DNA of 64,000 bases from DATHZQ01 sp963823505 (GTDB lineage: Bacteria; Actinomycetota; Acidimicrobiia; Spongiisociales; UBA5794). A program made the translations under genes and the position numbers. Below the pieces are notes generated by a model that was given only the letters and a program-made list of their open reading frames with translations, did not search any database and had not been told where the DNA came from. Each line of letters starts with the position of its first letter. Position 1 is the stretch's first letter. This document shows positions 46,025 through 55,462 of this stretch, piece after piece. The stretch covers positions 124,001 to 188,000 of the forward strand of contig CAWGLY010000007.1 of assembly GCA_963823505.1 (NCBI GenBank), read 5' to 3'.

Positions 46025-46807
46025 ATGAGAGTCAAAGAGATCGTCAAGCGTCCGCTATATCGCGTGTACGAGCGGCGAATCCTGCAGCATCTCGACCGGT
46101 CGGCTCTGCCGCGACATATCGGTGTGATTCACGATGGGCACCGCCGGTACGCCAGAGAGGAACGTCTTCCCGATTACGCCGCCTCGTACCGCGTTGGCAT
46201 GGACAAGTTTGTCGAGTTCTTGGAGTGGGCCGACGAGCTGGAGATCGCCGCAGTCACGTGCTGGCTGCTGTCCGTCGAGAACCTGCAACGTCCCGCTGAA
46301 GAGCTCGACCCGTACTTCGACGTCCTCATCGAGTTGTTCGAGCGGATCCCCGATGCCGTGGCCGGACATTCGGTGCAGGTACGGTTCATCGGCTCGCTCG
46401 ACCTGCTGCCTGCGCGGCTCGTCGATGCCGCCAAGAGGCTCCAGGATGCGTGTCCTGCCGGCAACCGCAGGGTGACGATTGCCCTTGCCTACGCTGGCCG
46501 CCAAGAGATCGTCGATGCGGCAAAGGAGCTGGTCGCCAAGCTGCTCGCCGACAGCACGGATCCCAGTGAGGTGGTCGCTCGCATCGACGCCGATGCCCTT
46601 GCCAGCCACATGTACGCTGCCGACCTACCCGATCCCGATCTCGTGATCCGCACCTCCGGGGAGGCGCGGCTCTCCGGGTTTCTCCTCTGGCAGTCGGCGT
46701 ACGCCGAGTACCTGTTCGTCGACGTGTTCTGGCCCGCGTTCCGCCGGGTCGACTTCCTCCGTGCGCTCCGCAACTTCACCCAGCGTGAGCGCCGTTTTGG
46801 TCGCTGA
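46025..46807 (+). CDS. uppS: Cis-prenyltransferase (isoprenyl diphosphate synthase)
   Basis: The 260-residue enzyme adds isoprene units in cis to make polyprenyl diphosphates for cell-wall carriers. The family P-loop reads HIGVIHDGHRRYARE, where most members have MDGNxRWA: the metal-binding Asp and the Arg are kept, but Met and Asn are both His and Trp is Tyr. The C-terminal DLVIRTSGEARLSGFLLWQSAYAE (in parts) is normal. By length and type it resembles the short-chain actinobacterial form as well as decaprenyl synthases. ATG 46025 has AGGAG upstream. Confidence 0.88.
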   Translation: MRVKEIVKRPLYRVYERRILQHLDRSALPRHIGVIHDGHRRYAREERLPDYAASYRVGMDKFVEFLEWADELEIAAVTCWLLSVENLQRPAEELDPYFDVLIELFERIPDAVAGHSVQVRFIGSLDLLPARLVDAAKRLQDACPAGNRRVTIALAYAGRQEIVDAAKELVAKLLADSTDPSEVVARIDADALASHMYAADLPDPDLVIRTSGEARLSGFLLWQSAYAEYLFVDVFWPAFRRVDFLRALRNFTQRERRFGR

Positions 46808-48192
46808 CGCCACGGCCGGTCGTTCGTTGCGACTCGCCCTCCGCCTGACGATCGCCTTCGGGATGGTGCTGGTGGCGGCCGGCTGCTCCGGGACGGCGAT
46901 ATCCGCCGACCCGACCGTTTCTCCCTCCGAACTCTCCACGCTGCCGCCCGTGGCCACGACCTCCGATGCGGCCACATCGACCCGGCCGCCGACGACGACG
47001 GAACACGTGCGCACCGTCGTCCTCCGGTTGCACCCTGTGGAGGCGCTGGCGGCACGGGGCGGTCCGGCGGTCACCGTCTCCGTTGACGGAGCGGAGCTGG
47101 GCGAGTTGACGGCTGAGGCGGCAACCCTGCCCGTCTCCGTGACGGGGCCCGCAGAGATCACCTTTGCCTACGTCGACGCCGCTGGGGGAGCCACGGAGGT
47201 GAGCTGGACCCAAGCCGTCGCGGCCGGCGCAGGAGAGGTGGAGGTGATCCAACCGTGGCGAGCGCCGGACGGAGCTCGGTCCTGGCATGTCGCCGCATGG
47301 AGTCGTGACGCGGACGCCGACGAGGCCGTTGCTTCGCTGGCGGGGGCTTCTCCGGTGACCGTGCACTCGCCTTTGTGGTGGTTCATCGGAGCAAGACGGC
47401 AGCGTTTCGGGCGGTCCCGACACGGCATTTGTCGATCTGGCGGACGCGGCAGGCGCCCAGGTGTGGCCTGCGGTGCAAGGCATCGACGCCGACGCCCTCC
47501 ACCTGCTCGTGGCCGATGCCGATCGCCGCAGCCAGGCGGTAGCAACGATCTCGGCCGACGCCGCAGCTGCGGGGGCGCACGGTGTCAACCTCGACATCGA
47601 GGGGTTCCGTGACGAGGACGCTTCCGATGTCTCGGCCTTCATCGAGGAGATGGCGGCAGCCGTCCATCGATGGGGAGGGGTCGTCAGCTACGACATCGTG
47701 CCCCGCGGCGACTTCTGGGACGTCACGCCTGAGGAGCTGGCGTACTGGTCGACGGCGCCGCAACGACGTCGCATCGCGGCGGCCGTCGACTTCACCATCC
47801 TCATGGCATACGATCAGCACAACCGCTTCCGACCCGCCGGCCCGGTTGCGGCACCCAACTGGGTCGAGGAGATGTTGATCTACCAGCTCCGCTATGCCGA
47901 CCCGCAGGACGTCATCCTCGGGCTCCCGGCGTACGGGAGGATCTGGGATCCTGAAGAGCTGGATGCGCCCAGAGCGGTGTCCCTCGGCTTCCTCGAGACG
48001 CTGGACGGCGTGCGTTCGCCTGATCCCGACCACGATGTCGACCGCATCGACCTCGACGACGGGCGGTTCTTCTGGGCTGAGCCCGAGATTCAGGCGACGC
48101 GGGCTCAGCTGGCCGAAGAGTACGGTTTGAGCGGTGTTGCGATATGGCGGTTGGGGCTCGATGCGCCGTCGTTGTGGGAGGCGCTTCCGTGA
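46785..48192 (+). CDS. GH18-like (YaaH-type) lipoprotein, frameshifted
   Basis: From GTG 46785 the protein has a hydrophobic start, lipobox VAAGC, a Thr/Pro linker and a beta domain up to SPLWWFIGA. One extra base near 47391-47394 then shifts the frame, and the glycosidase barrel continues: VWPAVQGIDADAL, the GH18 active-site strand GVNLDIEGF with DxE, TILMAYDQHN and VILGLPAYGRIW. This is the YaaH/SleL-type peptidoglycan glucosaminidase or chitinase-like family. The start overlaps the prenyltransferase gene. Because all motifs are intact, the shift may be a read error. Confidence 0.82.
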
Positions 48193-48214
48193 CCCCGGCG
48201 GTGCCTGCTCGGCC

Positions 48215-48232
48215 CTGAGCGGTCTGGCTCAG
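48215..48232. terminator. Hairpin between convergent genes
   Basis: CTGAGC and GCTCAG form a perfect 6-bp stem with loop GGTCTG at the meeting point of the GH18-like and phosphatase genes, overlapping the stop of the latter. A weak two-way terminator is plausible. Confidence 0.35.
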
Positions 48233-48915
48233 CGCGATCGCATGTCGGTCGGCAGGTGCTCCTGGTCGTTGAAGGCCCGCAAGCTGAAGACGTGAGCCCC
48301 GGCCAGCTCGATGGTCCGCACTCTGGCGATGGAGGCATGGCCGAGCACGAAGCGCTCCCACTCCCAGGGAGTGGGGTCCACCCCGAGGAGGAACGTCAGG
48401 GCAACCGAGTTGGTGCCACCGTGGGCCACCACCACCACCCTTCCGTCCCCGCCGGCGTTGTCCCACAGATGGGGCCGCTGGAATGCATCGGGGCTGATGC
48501 CTCTCGTTGCGAGGATGGACTGCACACAACGGGTGACACGGTGGTGGAAGGCTCGGAAGCTTTCTCCGCCGGTGAGCCCTTCCCACCATTCCTCCGGCGG
48601 CCGGCCCCTGGCTTGGGTGAAGATGCGCTGCACCGTTTCCTCGAACTCCCCTTCCCAGTTGGGCATCTGGATCTCGAGCAGATCGGGGATCGTCACCGGT
48701 TCGAGCCCGGTGGCTTCGGCGAGCGGGATGGCCGTCTCCTGAGATCGGGTGGCAGGCGACACGAGGATCTCGGTGATCGGCCGTTCCGAGGAGGTGAGGC
48801 GTGCAGCGGCCAGCTTCGCCTGGCTCCGTCCCAGCTCGGTGAGATTTGGGTCGGGGCGGGTGATGCCGTCACGGCTCCACTCCGGTTGGCCGTGGCGGAC
48901 AAAGACAAATTCCAT
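48229..48915 (-). CDS. Histidine phosphatase superfamily protein
   Basis: The 228-residue protein has the phosphoglycerate-mutase-like RHG motif FVRHGQPEW with the phospho-accepting His, ILVSPATRSQETA (second Arg), and the late VVVVAHGGT with the second catalytic His. The family includes phosphatases of sugars, nucleotides and proteins; the target is not clear. ATG 48915. It is divergent from pyrE. Confidence 0.9.
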   Translation of the reverse strand: MEFVFVRHGQPEWSRDGITRPDPNLTELGRSQAKLAAARLTSSERPITEILVSPATRSQETAIPLAEATGLEPVTIPDLLEIQMPNWEGEFEETVQRIFTQARGRPPEEWWEGLTGGESFRAFHHRVTRCVQSILATRGISPDAFQRPHLWDNAGGDGRVVVVAHGGTNSVALTFLLGVDPTPWEWERFVLGHASIARVRTIELAGAHVFSLRAFNDQEHLPTDMRSR

Positions 48916-49000
48916 GGCCGCAGCGTACTCCCGCCCTACGGGGTACCCGGGTCCGCGGCAGCGCTGCAACTCCACCGCCTGCGGTACGCTGGTTGATCCC

Positions 49001-49543
49001 ATGGACACCTCTCCACGAGCCGCGCTCATCCAGCACCTCCTCGACCATGCGGTCCGCACCGACGGGCCATTCACGCTACGTTCGGGAGAGGTCGCCGCGT
49101 GGTACATCGATGCCCGGCAGACCACGTTCGATGGTCATGGTGCGGCGATCGTCGGTGCCGCGGTGGCTGCGGAACTCCCCACCGAGGTGACTGCGGTCGG
49201 CGGCCTGACGATGGGCGCAGACCCGATTGCGCTGGCGACGGCGATGGCTGCCGACCCTCCGTTGCGTGCGTTCTCGATACGGAAAGAGGCAAAGGACCAT
49301 GGCACCGGAGGCAGGCTGGTTGGCCCGGTTGGTCCCGGCGACGTTGTCGCGGTGCTCGAGGACACGACGACGACCGGTGGAGCGATTGTGGAGGCCGTGG
49401 ATGTGCTCGGCGCCGAGGGCATCACGGTGGCGTGTGTGATCGCACTCGTCGACAGGAGCCGCGGGAGGGTCACGGAACTGCTGAGCGCTCGACGCATCCC
49501 GTACACCGCGGTCGTCACCCCTTCTGATCTTGGTGTCACGTGA
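49001..49543 (+). CDS. pyrE: Orotate phosphoribosyltransferase
   Basis: PyrE joins orotate to PRPP in pyrimidine synthesis. The 180-residue protein has the PRPP-binding motif VLEDTTTTGGAIVEAV (normal VVEDVxTTG), the catalytic Lys loop RKEAKDHGTGG, and substrate strand GGLTMGADPIA. ATG 49001. Its stop overlaps the next gene (GTGA). No other pyr genes are in the window. Confidence 0.93.
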   Translation: MDTSPRAALIQHLLDHAVRTDGPFTLRSGEVAAWYIDARQTTFDGHGAAIVGAAVAAELPTEVTAVGGLTMGADPIALATAMAADPPLRAFSIRKEAKDHGTGGRLVGPVGPGDVVAVLEDTTTTGGAIVEAVDVLGAEGITVACVIALVDRSRGRVTELLSARRIPYTAVVTPSDLGVT

Positions 49544-50190
49544 CCTACCTATCGGTCTACCGGTCCCGGGTGCGCGAGGCCCTGATCGTCATCGCAGGCG
49601 TGCTCCTGATCCTGGTCGCTCTGGATGTGATGTGGGTCCACGACGTTGCCATCGGTGATTGCGAAGAGGAGGGCACGTCCTTGTGTTTGCGTGACCTCGC
49701 CGGCCGGCCCGAAGTCGACGAGGCGACGGAACAGCTCACGTCCCGCGGCCGCAGCCAGCAGAGGGCCGACTACCTGTGGGGGAGTGCTCTGCTTGCCGTC
49801 GGAGGCGTCCTGGTCGCGATCGGGACCGTGTCCTTCGTCCGTCGCGCCCCCGTCGTGGAGGTGCGTAGTGAGGGGCTGCGTCTTCGCATCGGCGGGCCTG
49901 TGCAAATGGTGTCGATTCCGTGGAGCGACGTGACGTGGGTGCATTCGGGTGCCGATGGGGACGATGAGGTTGTGCCTCCTCGCGTCTTCCTGGTGCACGT
50001 CGTCGACGTGGCGCCCTTCCCGCCCGCCCCGTGGGGTGCGACGTGGGACGGTAGAACCTTGATGGTCGATGCCGACTCGTGGAACGTGGAACCCGACGAG
50101 GTCGTGGCTCACGCCCGCATGGCGTTCGAGACCTGGCACAGGCAAGCGGAGCAAGCGGCGGAGGCCGACCAGCCCGAAGAGGTGTCATGA
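49540..50190 (+). CDS. Membrane protein with PH-like domain
   Basis: The 216-residue protein has membrane helices at ~15-32 and ~79-97 with a short outer loop bearing two Cys. A cytoplasmic domain VVEVRSEGLRLRIGG, VSIPWSDVTWV resembles the bacterial PH-like domains of two-helix membrane proteins. Function unknown. GTG 49540 overlaps the pyrE stop, and its own stop overlaps the endonuclease IV start. Confidence 0.8.
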   Translation: MTYLSVYRSRVREALIVIAGVLLILVALDVMWVHDVAIGDCEEEGTSLCLRDLAGRPEVDEATEQLTSRGRSQQRADYLWGSALLAVGGVLVAIGTVSFVRRAPVVEVRSEGLRLRIGGPVQMVSIPWSDVTWVHSGADGDDEVVPPRVFLVHVVDVAPFPPAPWGATWDGRTLMVDADSWNVEPDEVVAHARMAFETWHRQAEQAAEADQPEEVS

Positions 50191-50948
50191 TGCGGATCGG
50201 GGCCCACACCGCCAATGCGCATCCGCTGCGCGAGGCGGCAGATCGTCAGGCCGATCTCGTGCAGATCTTCCTTTCCAATCCGCAGTCGTGGAAGAAGCCG
50301 GCGCCGCGGGACGATACCGCCGAGTTGCTGGCCGCAGACCTCCCGATCTACGTGCATGCGCCGTACCTCATGAACTTGGCCTCTCCCAACAACCGGATCC
50401 GGATCCCCAGTCGCAAGACGCTGGCGCAGTCGGCCGCCGCCGCAGAGGAAGTGGGTGCCAGCGGCCTCATCGTGCACGGCGGCCACGTTGGCGACGACGA
50501 GAGCATCGATGTCGGGTTCGCGCGGTGGCGCAAAGCCCTGGAAACCTTCGAGTCGACTGTGCCGATCCTCGTTGAGAACACGGCCGGCGGTGGCAACGCC
50601 GTCGTTCGCGAGCTGGCCAACTACGGCCCGCTGTGGGAACAGATCGGCGAATACAACGTGGGTGCCTGTCTCGACACCTGCCACGCGTGGGCCGGTGGCA
50701 ACGACCTCGAGCGTGCCGCCCGCCTCATTAGCGGGCTCACCGGTCGAATCGATCTCGTTCACTGCAACGACTCACGCGATCCCCACAACAGCCGCCGTGA
50801 TCGCCATGCCAACCTCGGGTCGGGCGAGATCCCCGAGGAGACGATCGTTGCCGTAGTCCGTGAGGCGAACGCTCCCGTTGTCGTCGAGACCCCAGGCGGG
50901 GCCGAGGAGCAGGGTGCCGACATCGCCTGGCTCCGCAGTCGCGTGTAG
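50187..50948 (+). CDS. nfo: Endonuclease IV
   Basis: Endonuclease IV cuts DNA at abasic sites in base-excision repair using three zinc ions. The 253-residue protein shows the family motifs VHAPYLMNLAS, VENTAGGGN, CLDTCHAWAGG, HCNDSRD and DRHANLGSG, with VVVETPGG at the end supplying the last Glu ligand. ATG 50187 or 50190. It is somewhat short, but all metal ligands appear present. Confidence 0.93.
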   Translation: MMRIGAHTANAHPLREAADRQADLVQIFLSNPQSWKKPAPRDDTAELLAADLPIYVHAPYLMNLASPNNRIRIPSRKTLAQSAAAAEEVGASGLIVHGGHVGDDESIDVGFARWRKALETFESTVPILVENTAGGGNAVVRELANYGPLWEQIGEYNVGACLDTCHAWAGGNDLERAARLISGLTGRIDLVHCNDSRDPHNSRRDRHANLGSGEIPEETIVAVVREANAPVVVETPGGAEEQGADIAWLRSRV

Positions 50949-51014
50949 AGAGGCATTCGCCAACCTGCCTTTGGCTGTGCCCGGAAGGCCCGGGATTCTA
51001 CGTCGGGCGTCCGA

Positions 51015-51020
51015 TAGATT
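51015..51020 (+). promoter_or_regulatory. -10 element, leaderless start of PPK2 gene
   Basis: TAGATT is followed after six bases by ATG 51027; no ribosome binding site is visible, so the RNA is probably leaderless. Confidence 0.5.
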
Positions 51021-51026
51021 CGTCAT

Positions 51027-51962
51027 ATGACGCCGGCTTCCCCACCTTCTCCGGATCTCGCCCCAACTGTGACGCTCGACACGACCGGGATTCCAGAGGA
51101 GGTGACGGCGAAGGTCCGGTCGGCCTTGCCCAAGCACATCATCTCCGACCGGTATCCCTACCGCATGAAGATGCGACGAAAGGTCTACGAGGCGGAGAAG
51201 GCCTTGCTCCAGATCGAGTTGCTCAGGATGCAGAGCTGGGTGCGCCAAGAGGGCGCGAGGGTGATGCTGATCTTCGAGGGCCGGGATGCAGCAGGCAAAG
51301 GTGGGACCATCAAGCGGTTCACCGAGCACCTCAACCCCCGTATCACTCGCGTGGTTGCGCTGGAGAAGCCGACCGAGCTCGAACGCGGTCAGTGGTACTT
51401 CCAACGGTACCTCCAGCATCTGCCGACCCGAGGCGAGATCGTCTTCTTCGACCGTTCCTGGTACAACCGCGCCGGTGTCGAGCCTGTGATGGGGTTCTGT
51501 ACGGCTGACGAGTACATGGAGTTCATGCGTCAGGTGCCGGATCTGGAGCGGATGCTGACCCGGTCCGGTATTCGACTCTTCAAGTTCTGGTTCTCCGTGA
51601 GCCGCGAGGAGCAGCTGCGCCGGTTCCTCTCCCGCCAGGGCGACCCGCTCAAACACTGGAAGCTGAGTCCCGTGGACTCGGCGTCGCTCGCCAAGTGGGA
51701 CGCCTATACCGAAGCCAAACGGGCGCTGTTCTTCTACACCGACACCGCCGATGCCCCCTGGACGGTGATCCGGTCGGACGACAAGAAGCGGGCTCGCCTC
51801 AATGCCATGCGCCACGTGCTCAACGAGCTGCCCTATCCCGATCGGGACCTGGCCGTTGCCCGCCCTCCCGATCCTCTGATCGTCGGTGCAGCTCAGAAGA
51901 TCTATGAGGTGGGCGAGATCGATGCCCAGCCGACCGACATCCTGCGAATCCTCCGCGATTGA
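51027..51962 (+). CDS. ppk2: Polyphosphate kinase 2
   Basis: PPK2 moves phosphate between polyphosphate and nucleotides. The 311-residue protein has Walker A in FEGRDAAGKGGTIKR, Walker B/lid FFDRSWYNRAGVEPVMGFC (in parts), and the class-typical HWKLSPVD and WTVIRSDDKKRAR. The single-domain length and motifs fit class I PPK2, which mostly phosphorylates nucleoside diphosphates. An N-terminal Pro-rich tail of ~40 residues precedes the domain. Confidence 0.93.
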   Translation: MTPASPPSPDLAPTVTLDTTGIPEEVTAKVRSALPKHIISDRYPYRMKMRRKVYEAEKALLQIELLRMQSWVRQEGARVMLIFEGRDAAGKGGTIKRFTEHLNPRITRVVALEKPTELERGQWYFQRYLQHLPTRGEIVFFDRSWYNRAGVEPVMGFCTADEYMEFMRQVPDLERMLTRSGIRLFKFWFSVSREEQLRRFLSRQGDPLKHWKLSPVDSASLAKWDAYTEAKRALFFYTDTADAPWTVIRSDDKKRARLNAMRHVLNELPYPDRDLAVARPPDPLIVGAAQKIYEVGEIDAQPTDILRILRD

Positions 51963-52470
51963 CGACCACGGTTGGTATGGACACGCGAAATCCTCTGCAA
52001 ATAATGATGAAAGACGGCTGAGCCGCCCGCACCATTGACCCTTGGGCTTGTTTTCGGCACAGTGCGAGTAGAGACGGCGAGGCCTGATGTCCTCCATTGG
52101 GCTGCCTACCACAAGGCACGCCGTCTCGGTAGGGAACATGGGGGACGCTCAGGTAGGGGTCTCCGAGAACGCCACACTCCAGGGGGGTGTTCTCAAGGGC
52201 GGCGTGGTTGCTGCTCTTCTGGCGACGCGATGTGCGTTGTCCAGGGCCGATCTCCGTACTGAGCGAGGGTGTTTCCTGCCGTGGGTGGAGGGGCGCCCTG
52301 TGCGCCCCTCTCACCCTCGCGCAGGCGAAACCCGAACTGAGATCCGCGTGCGAGCCACGCTCTATTTGCGCGTAACCCGCACCTGGTGGCCGCTGTGAAC
52401 GCATGGAAACATGGAGGAGATCGAAGAGCCTTTGGCGCTTGAGCGCCGTCGCATGTGTGGCGGGTCCCGT
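51963..52470. other. Convergent intergenic region with inverted repeats
   Basis: About 500 bases between the PPK2 and photolyase genes, which point towards each other. No frame here looks like a real protein. It contains a GAGAAC/GTTCTC repeat (52165-52194) and a long hairpin at 52283-52316, plus many short G-rich runs. It could hold a structured RNA or a decayed gene. Confidence 0.4.
52283..52316. terminator. 14-bp hairpin between convergent genes
   Basis: GGGTG-GAGGGGCGC (52283-52296) pairs with GCGCCCCTC-T-CACCC (52302-52316), with one bulged T and loop CCTGT. There is no T run. Its place between convergent genes fits a two-way terminator. Confidence 0.5.
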
Positions 52471-53955
52471 TCAGATGTCCCCTGCGCCATGAGCCTCGAT
52501 GATTTCCGCCGCTCTGGTGCGCAGCGCGTCCTTGTCGGCGAGCCGGTCGAGTGTGGCGTACTGCCGTGCCATCCGGGCGTTGGACCGCAGCACGTCGCGA
52601 TTCCGATCGAGGAAATCCCAATAGAGAGTGGTGAATGGACACGCGTCGGGCCCTGTGCGTTGGCGCGGATCGAACCGGCACGAGCCGCAATAGTCGCTCA
52701 TGCGATTGATGTAGGCGCCGCCCGAGACGTAGGGCTTGGTGGACATCCGGCCGCCGTCGGCCCACAGCCCCATTCCCATCACGTTGGGCCCCATCACCCA
52801 ATCGGCACCGTCCACAAACCGTTCCCGCATCCACCCGCTGACCTCGGACGGCGCGATGCCGTAGAGGTTGGCAAAGTTGGCGAGCACCATCAAGCGCTGG
52901 ATGTGGTGCACCCAACCCCGCTCTTTCACGCCGTCGAGGGTGATCTGGAGGCAGCGAAGGTCGGTATCTGCGTCTCCAGTCCAGCTTGGGGGCAAGCTGC
53001 GCTGGTTGTCGAGGACGTTTGCATCCCCTTGGTCAGGCCAGAGCCACGAGACGCCCCAGACGAATTCCCGCCATCCGATCACCTGCCGGATCACGCCTTC
53101 AGCCGAATTGATCGGGACCCGGCCCTTGCGGTATGCCTCCTCGACCTGGTCGCACAGCTCCTGCGGCAAGATCAGTCCCAGGTTCAGATACGGGCTGAGG
53201 AGCGAGTGGGCCAGGTGCCAGTTGGTGGCGAGCATGGCGTCCTCATAGGGGCCAAATGTGGGGAGCACGTCGTCGATGAAGTGATGCAGGCGGGCAAGGG
53301 CGCCCCGCCGCGTTGTCGCCCACCATCCAACTGGGTCGTCGCCCGGCAGATCGCCCGGCAGACCCTCGACGACGGCAGCGTCGAGCTCGTCGAGGCGGGT
53401 GACCGCGGGATCCGGCCACAGGTCGCCGTCGGGCGGAGGCGGCTCCCGGTTGTCGTGGTCGAAGTTCCACTTCCCTCCCGCGGGTTCGTCGCCGTCCATG
53501 AGGTAGTTCAAGCGGCGCCGCTGCCAGCGGTAGAAGTCCTCCATGCGCAACCGGCTGCTATCGCCTGCCCAGTCGGCGAAGTCGTTCCTGTGGCACAAGA
53601 ACTGATTTGACGCAACAACTCTGAGCCCGAGTTTCCGCACCAGGCTGTCGACGGAGCGAGAGTTCGGCTCGGTGACGATGATCTCATCGGGTTGGGACGT
53701 GGCGGTGTGATCGCTGATCCCGGCTGTGAGGGACGCCGCCTGCCTGTAGTCGACTGCAAAGCCCATCTTCTCGAGTTGGGAGGCGAAACGTCGCATCGCC
53801 GTGAGGACCAGGTGGACCCGCTGCTTGTGGAAGGGGCGTCCCCGGATCATGGCCGCGCTCTCGATCATGAGCACCCGGCTCTGGTCCGGTGAGGCAGCGG
53901 CGAGTGCGCCGATCCGGCGGTTGAGTTGGTCGCCGAGCACGAGGATGGTGTTCAC
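52471..53955 (-). CDS. FeS-type photolyase/cryptochrome (deoxyribodipyrimidine photolyase-related)
   Basis: The 494-residue flavoprotein starts ILVLGDQLNRRIG and has VIGWREFVWGVSWLW, MVLANFANLYGIAP, DGADWVMGPNVMGMGLWADGG (in parts) and a C-terminal DYCGSCRF...DACPF cluster whose Cys residues bind a 4Fe-4S cluster in this family (FeS-BCP, PhrB type). Members repair (6-4) photoproducts with blue light or act as light sensors. It is the last gene of a six-gene coupled operon. ATG 53955, 12 bases after the preceding stop. Confidence 0.92.
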   Translation of the reverse strand: MNTILVLGDQLNRRIGALAAASPDQSRVLMIESAAMIRGRPFHKQRVHLVLTAMRRFASQLEKMGFAVDYRQAASLTAGISDHTATSQPDEIIVTEPNSRSVDSLVRKLGLRVVASNQFLCHRNDFADWAGDSSRLRMEDFYRWQRRRLNYLMDGDEPAGGKWNFDHDNREPPPPDGDLWPDPAVTRLDELDAAVVEGLPGDLPGDDPVGWWATTRRGALARLHHFIDDVLPTFGPYEDAMLATNWHLAHSLLSPYLNLGLILPQELCDQVEEAYRKGRVPINSAEGVIRQVIGWREFVWGVSWLWPDQGDANVLDNQRSLPPSWTGDADTDLRCLQITLDGVKERGWVHHIQRLMVLANFANLYGIAPSEVSGWMRERFVDGADWVMGPNVMGMGLWADGGRMSTKPYVSGGAYINRMSDYCGSCRFDPRQRTGPDACPFTTLYWDFLDRNRDVLRSNARMARQYATLDRLADKDALRTRAAEIIEAHGAGDI

Positions 53956-53967
53956 GAGTCCTGTCCT

Positions 53968-54379
53968 TCAGACGATGATGGCAGCGGCAAGGACGCCTCG
54001 CGCCGTCCACGCCCACGTGCGCCACCAGTTGGCCCTGGTGAGGGCGGTGACACTCTCGGTCTCGAGGCCACTGGCCAGTCGTCTGTGCATCGGCGCGTGC
54101 ACCAAGGCCGTCATGACCCAGATGGCGGCGAGTAGCGCACCCGCCGCGAGGGTGACGGCATCCGGGCCGAAGTGTAAACAGGGCGGCGGCGAGCACTACC
54201 TCGGCAACGGCGGGAAAGGCGAGCAGTCGGCTCATGCGCTGCGTATGGCCGGCTTCGTACTGCGGGAAGCTGTCGGCACCGACCACGGCGAACAACGGGT
54301 AGTGCACGAGCTGGATCGTCCAGATCATGCCGACCATGAGCCACGTCACGGCGCCGTGGCCCAGGGACACGATGGTCAT
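53968..54379 (-). CDS. Small integral membrane protein, frameshifted
   Basis: From ATG 54379 the frame reads TIVSLGHGAVTWLMVGMIW, then WTIQLVHYPLF and FPAVAEVVLAAALFTLRP, three or so helices. It continues in another frame as DAVTLAAGALLAAIWVMTALVHAP and WWRTWAWTARGVLAAAIIV to a stop at 53968. One extra base in the GGG run near 54163-54166 explains the break; restored length is ~136 residues with four helices and two conserved His (VHYP, VHAP). The start overlaps the SDR stop (ATGA). Function unknown. Confidence 0.7.
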
Positions 54380-55087
54380 GCTGCCGTGGCGTGAAATGCC
54401 GTTGCGGGAAGCTCACGGCTACCGGCGGCGAGACCGGCGACGATGGTCGATGCAACGTCGGCAGGAGCGAGGCCCTGCGGCAGAGCCGCCGCGGTTCCGG
54501 CGATGCTCCGACTCGCCAAGCCGGTTTCGGTGTGCGGCGGACGAGCATCCATGACGTGGATTCCGCTGCGCCGAAGCTCCCGTCCGAGGGCCAGGGTTGC
54601 CGCGCTCAACCCGGCCTTCACTGCCGAGTAGACGGTGAGACCGGCGGTTGGTTGTTCGGCGATGACGCCTGTGATGTTGACGATGAAACCACCCGCCATG
54701 TGCGGCAGGGCAGCCCGTGATCACTCGGAGAGGACCGGTGAAGTCGGTAGCAACCAGTTCGTCCAGTGTTGCGTCGTCCACCTCGGCAAACGGACCGAAT
54801 GCCACTACCCCTGCCGCATTCACGACACCATCGATGCCTCCCAGTGTCTGCACCGTGGTGTCGACGACATGTGCCGCATGGCTCGGGGTGGTGAGATCGA
54901 AGAGCACCGAGGGGACATCGGATCCGAGTTCGGTTGCCGCCGCGTGGAGCCGCACGGCATTGCGGCCGGCCAGCATCACGGACGAGCCACGTCGCCGCAG
55001 CTCTGCGGCTATCAGGCCTCCGAGTACTCCCGATCCTCCGAGTACGAGGGTTCGTGCACCGTCGAGGTCGACCTCACGCGGGGACAT
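54376..55087 (-). CDS. Short-chain dehydrogenase/reductase, frameshifted
   Basis: ATG 55087 opens MSPREVDLDGARTLVLGGS, with the nucleotide loop GGSGVLGG, DLTTPS and NAAGVVAFGP. After GPLRVI the frame shifts by one base (about 54709-54715) and continues as ALPHMAGGFIVNITGVI, with the catalytic YSAVKAG, to the stop at 54376. It is otherwise a complete ~235-residue SDR. SDR genes are commonly found beside this photolyase type. Start overlaps the previous small gene. Confidence 0.78.
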
Positions 55088-55226
55088 GCAGCCAGCCGTG
55101 CGAGTACGGAGTGTGGCGAGTCAACTGAGCCATCGTGTCCCATTTGGCCGACTCGGGATTGGCGTGCTTCGCCGACTGTACGGGACTACGGGATTCCGTC
55201 GTGGGCGTGATCTTGCGCATCTTCAT
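55074..55226 (-). CDS. Small basic protein in the photolyase operon
   Basis: A 50-residue frame starts MKMRKITPTTESRSPVQ with AAAGGA about nine bases upstream of ATG 55226, overlapping the preceding stop as ATGA. It ends inside the SDR start (14-base overlap). No family is recognised. The spacing pattern identical to its neighbours is the main support. Confidence 0.45.
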   Translation of the reverse strand: MKMRKITPTTESRSPVQSAKHANPESAKWDTMAQLTRHTPYSHGWLHVPA

Positions 55227-55462
55227 GGTTGGCGATCCTTTTCTGGTGGAGTGATTGGTGTTGTGGTGGTTGCGGGTTCGTCTGCTCCTGAGCGGACGTG
55301 AACTTCGGTGAATTGCCCGGTCGGGCGGACTTGGATCGATGGATTGGTGCCGAGGTCCTTGAGCCGCAGCTCGTGGATGCTCGCCAGTCCGTAGGCAATC
55401 GTCGCCCAGGTGGTGATGACGAAGAGAACGCTGCCGAAGGCGAATATGGCCGCTTCGCTCAT
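55223..55462 (-). CDS. Small membrane protein
   Basis: The 79-residue protein has one clear membrane helix (AAIFAFGSVLFVITTWATIAYGL in parts) and a polar Thr/Pro-rich tail. ATG 55462 overlaps the previous stop. No family is recognised; the context is the photolyase operon. Confidence 0.65.
   Translation of the reverse strand: MSEAAIFAFGSVLFVITTWATIAYGLASIHELRLKDLGTNPSIQVRPTGQFTEVHVRSGADEPATTTTPITPPEKDRQP

Noticed and set aside
52087..52398. A 103-codon plus-strand frame between PPK2 and photolyase
   Set aside because: No ribosome binding site or recognisable family, and composition unlike neighbours; treated as non-coding.
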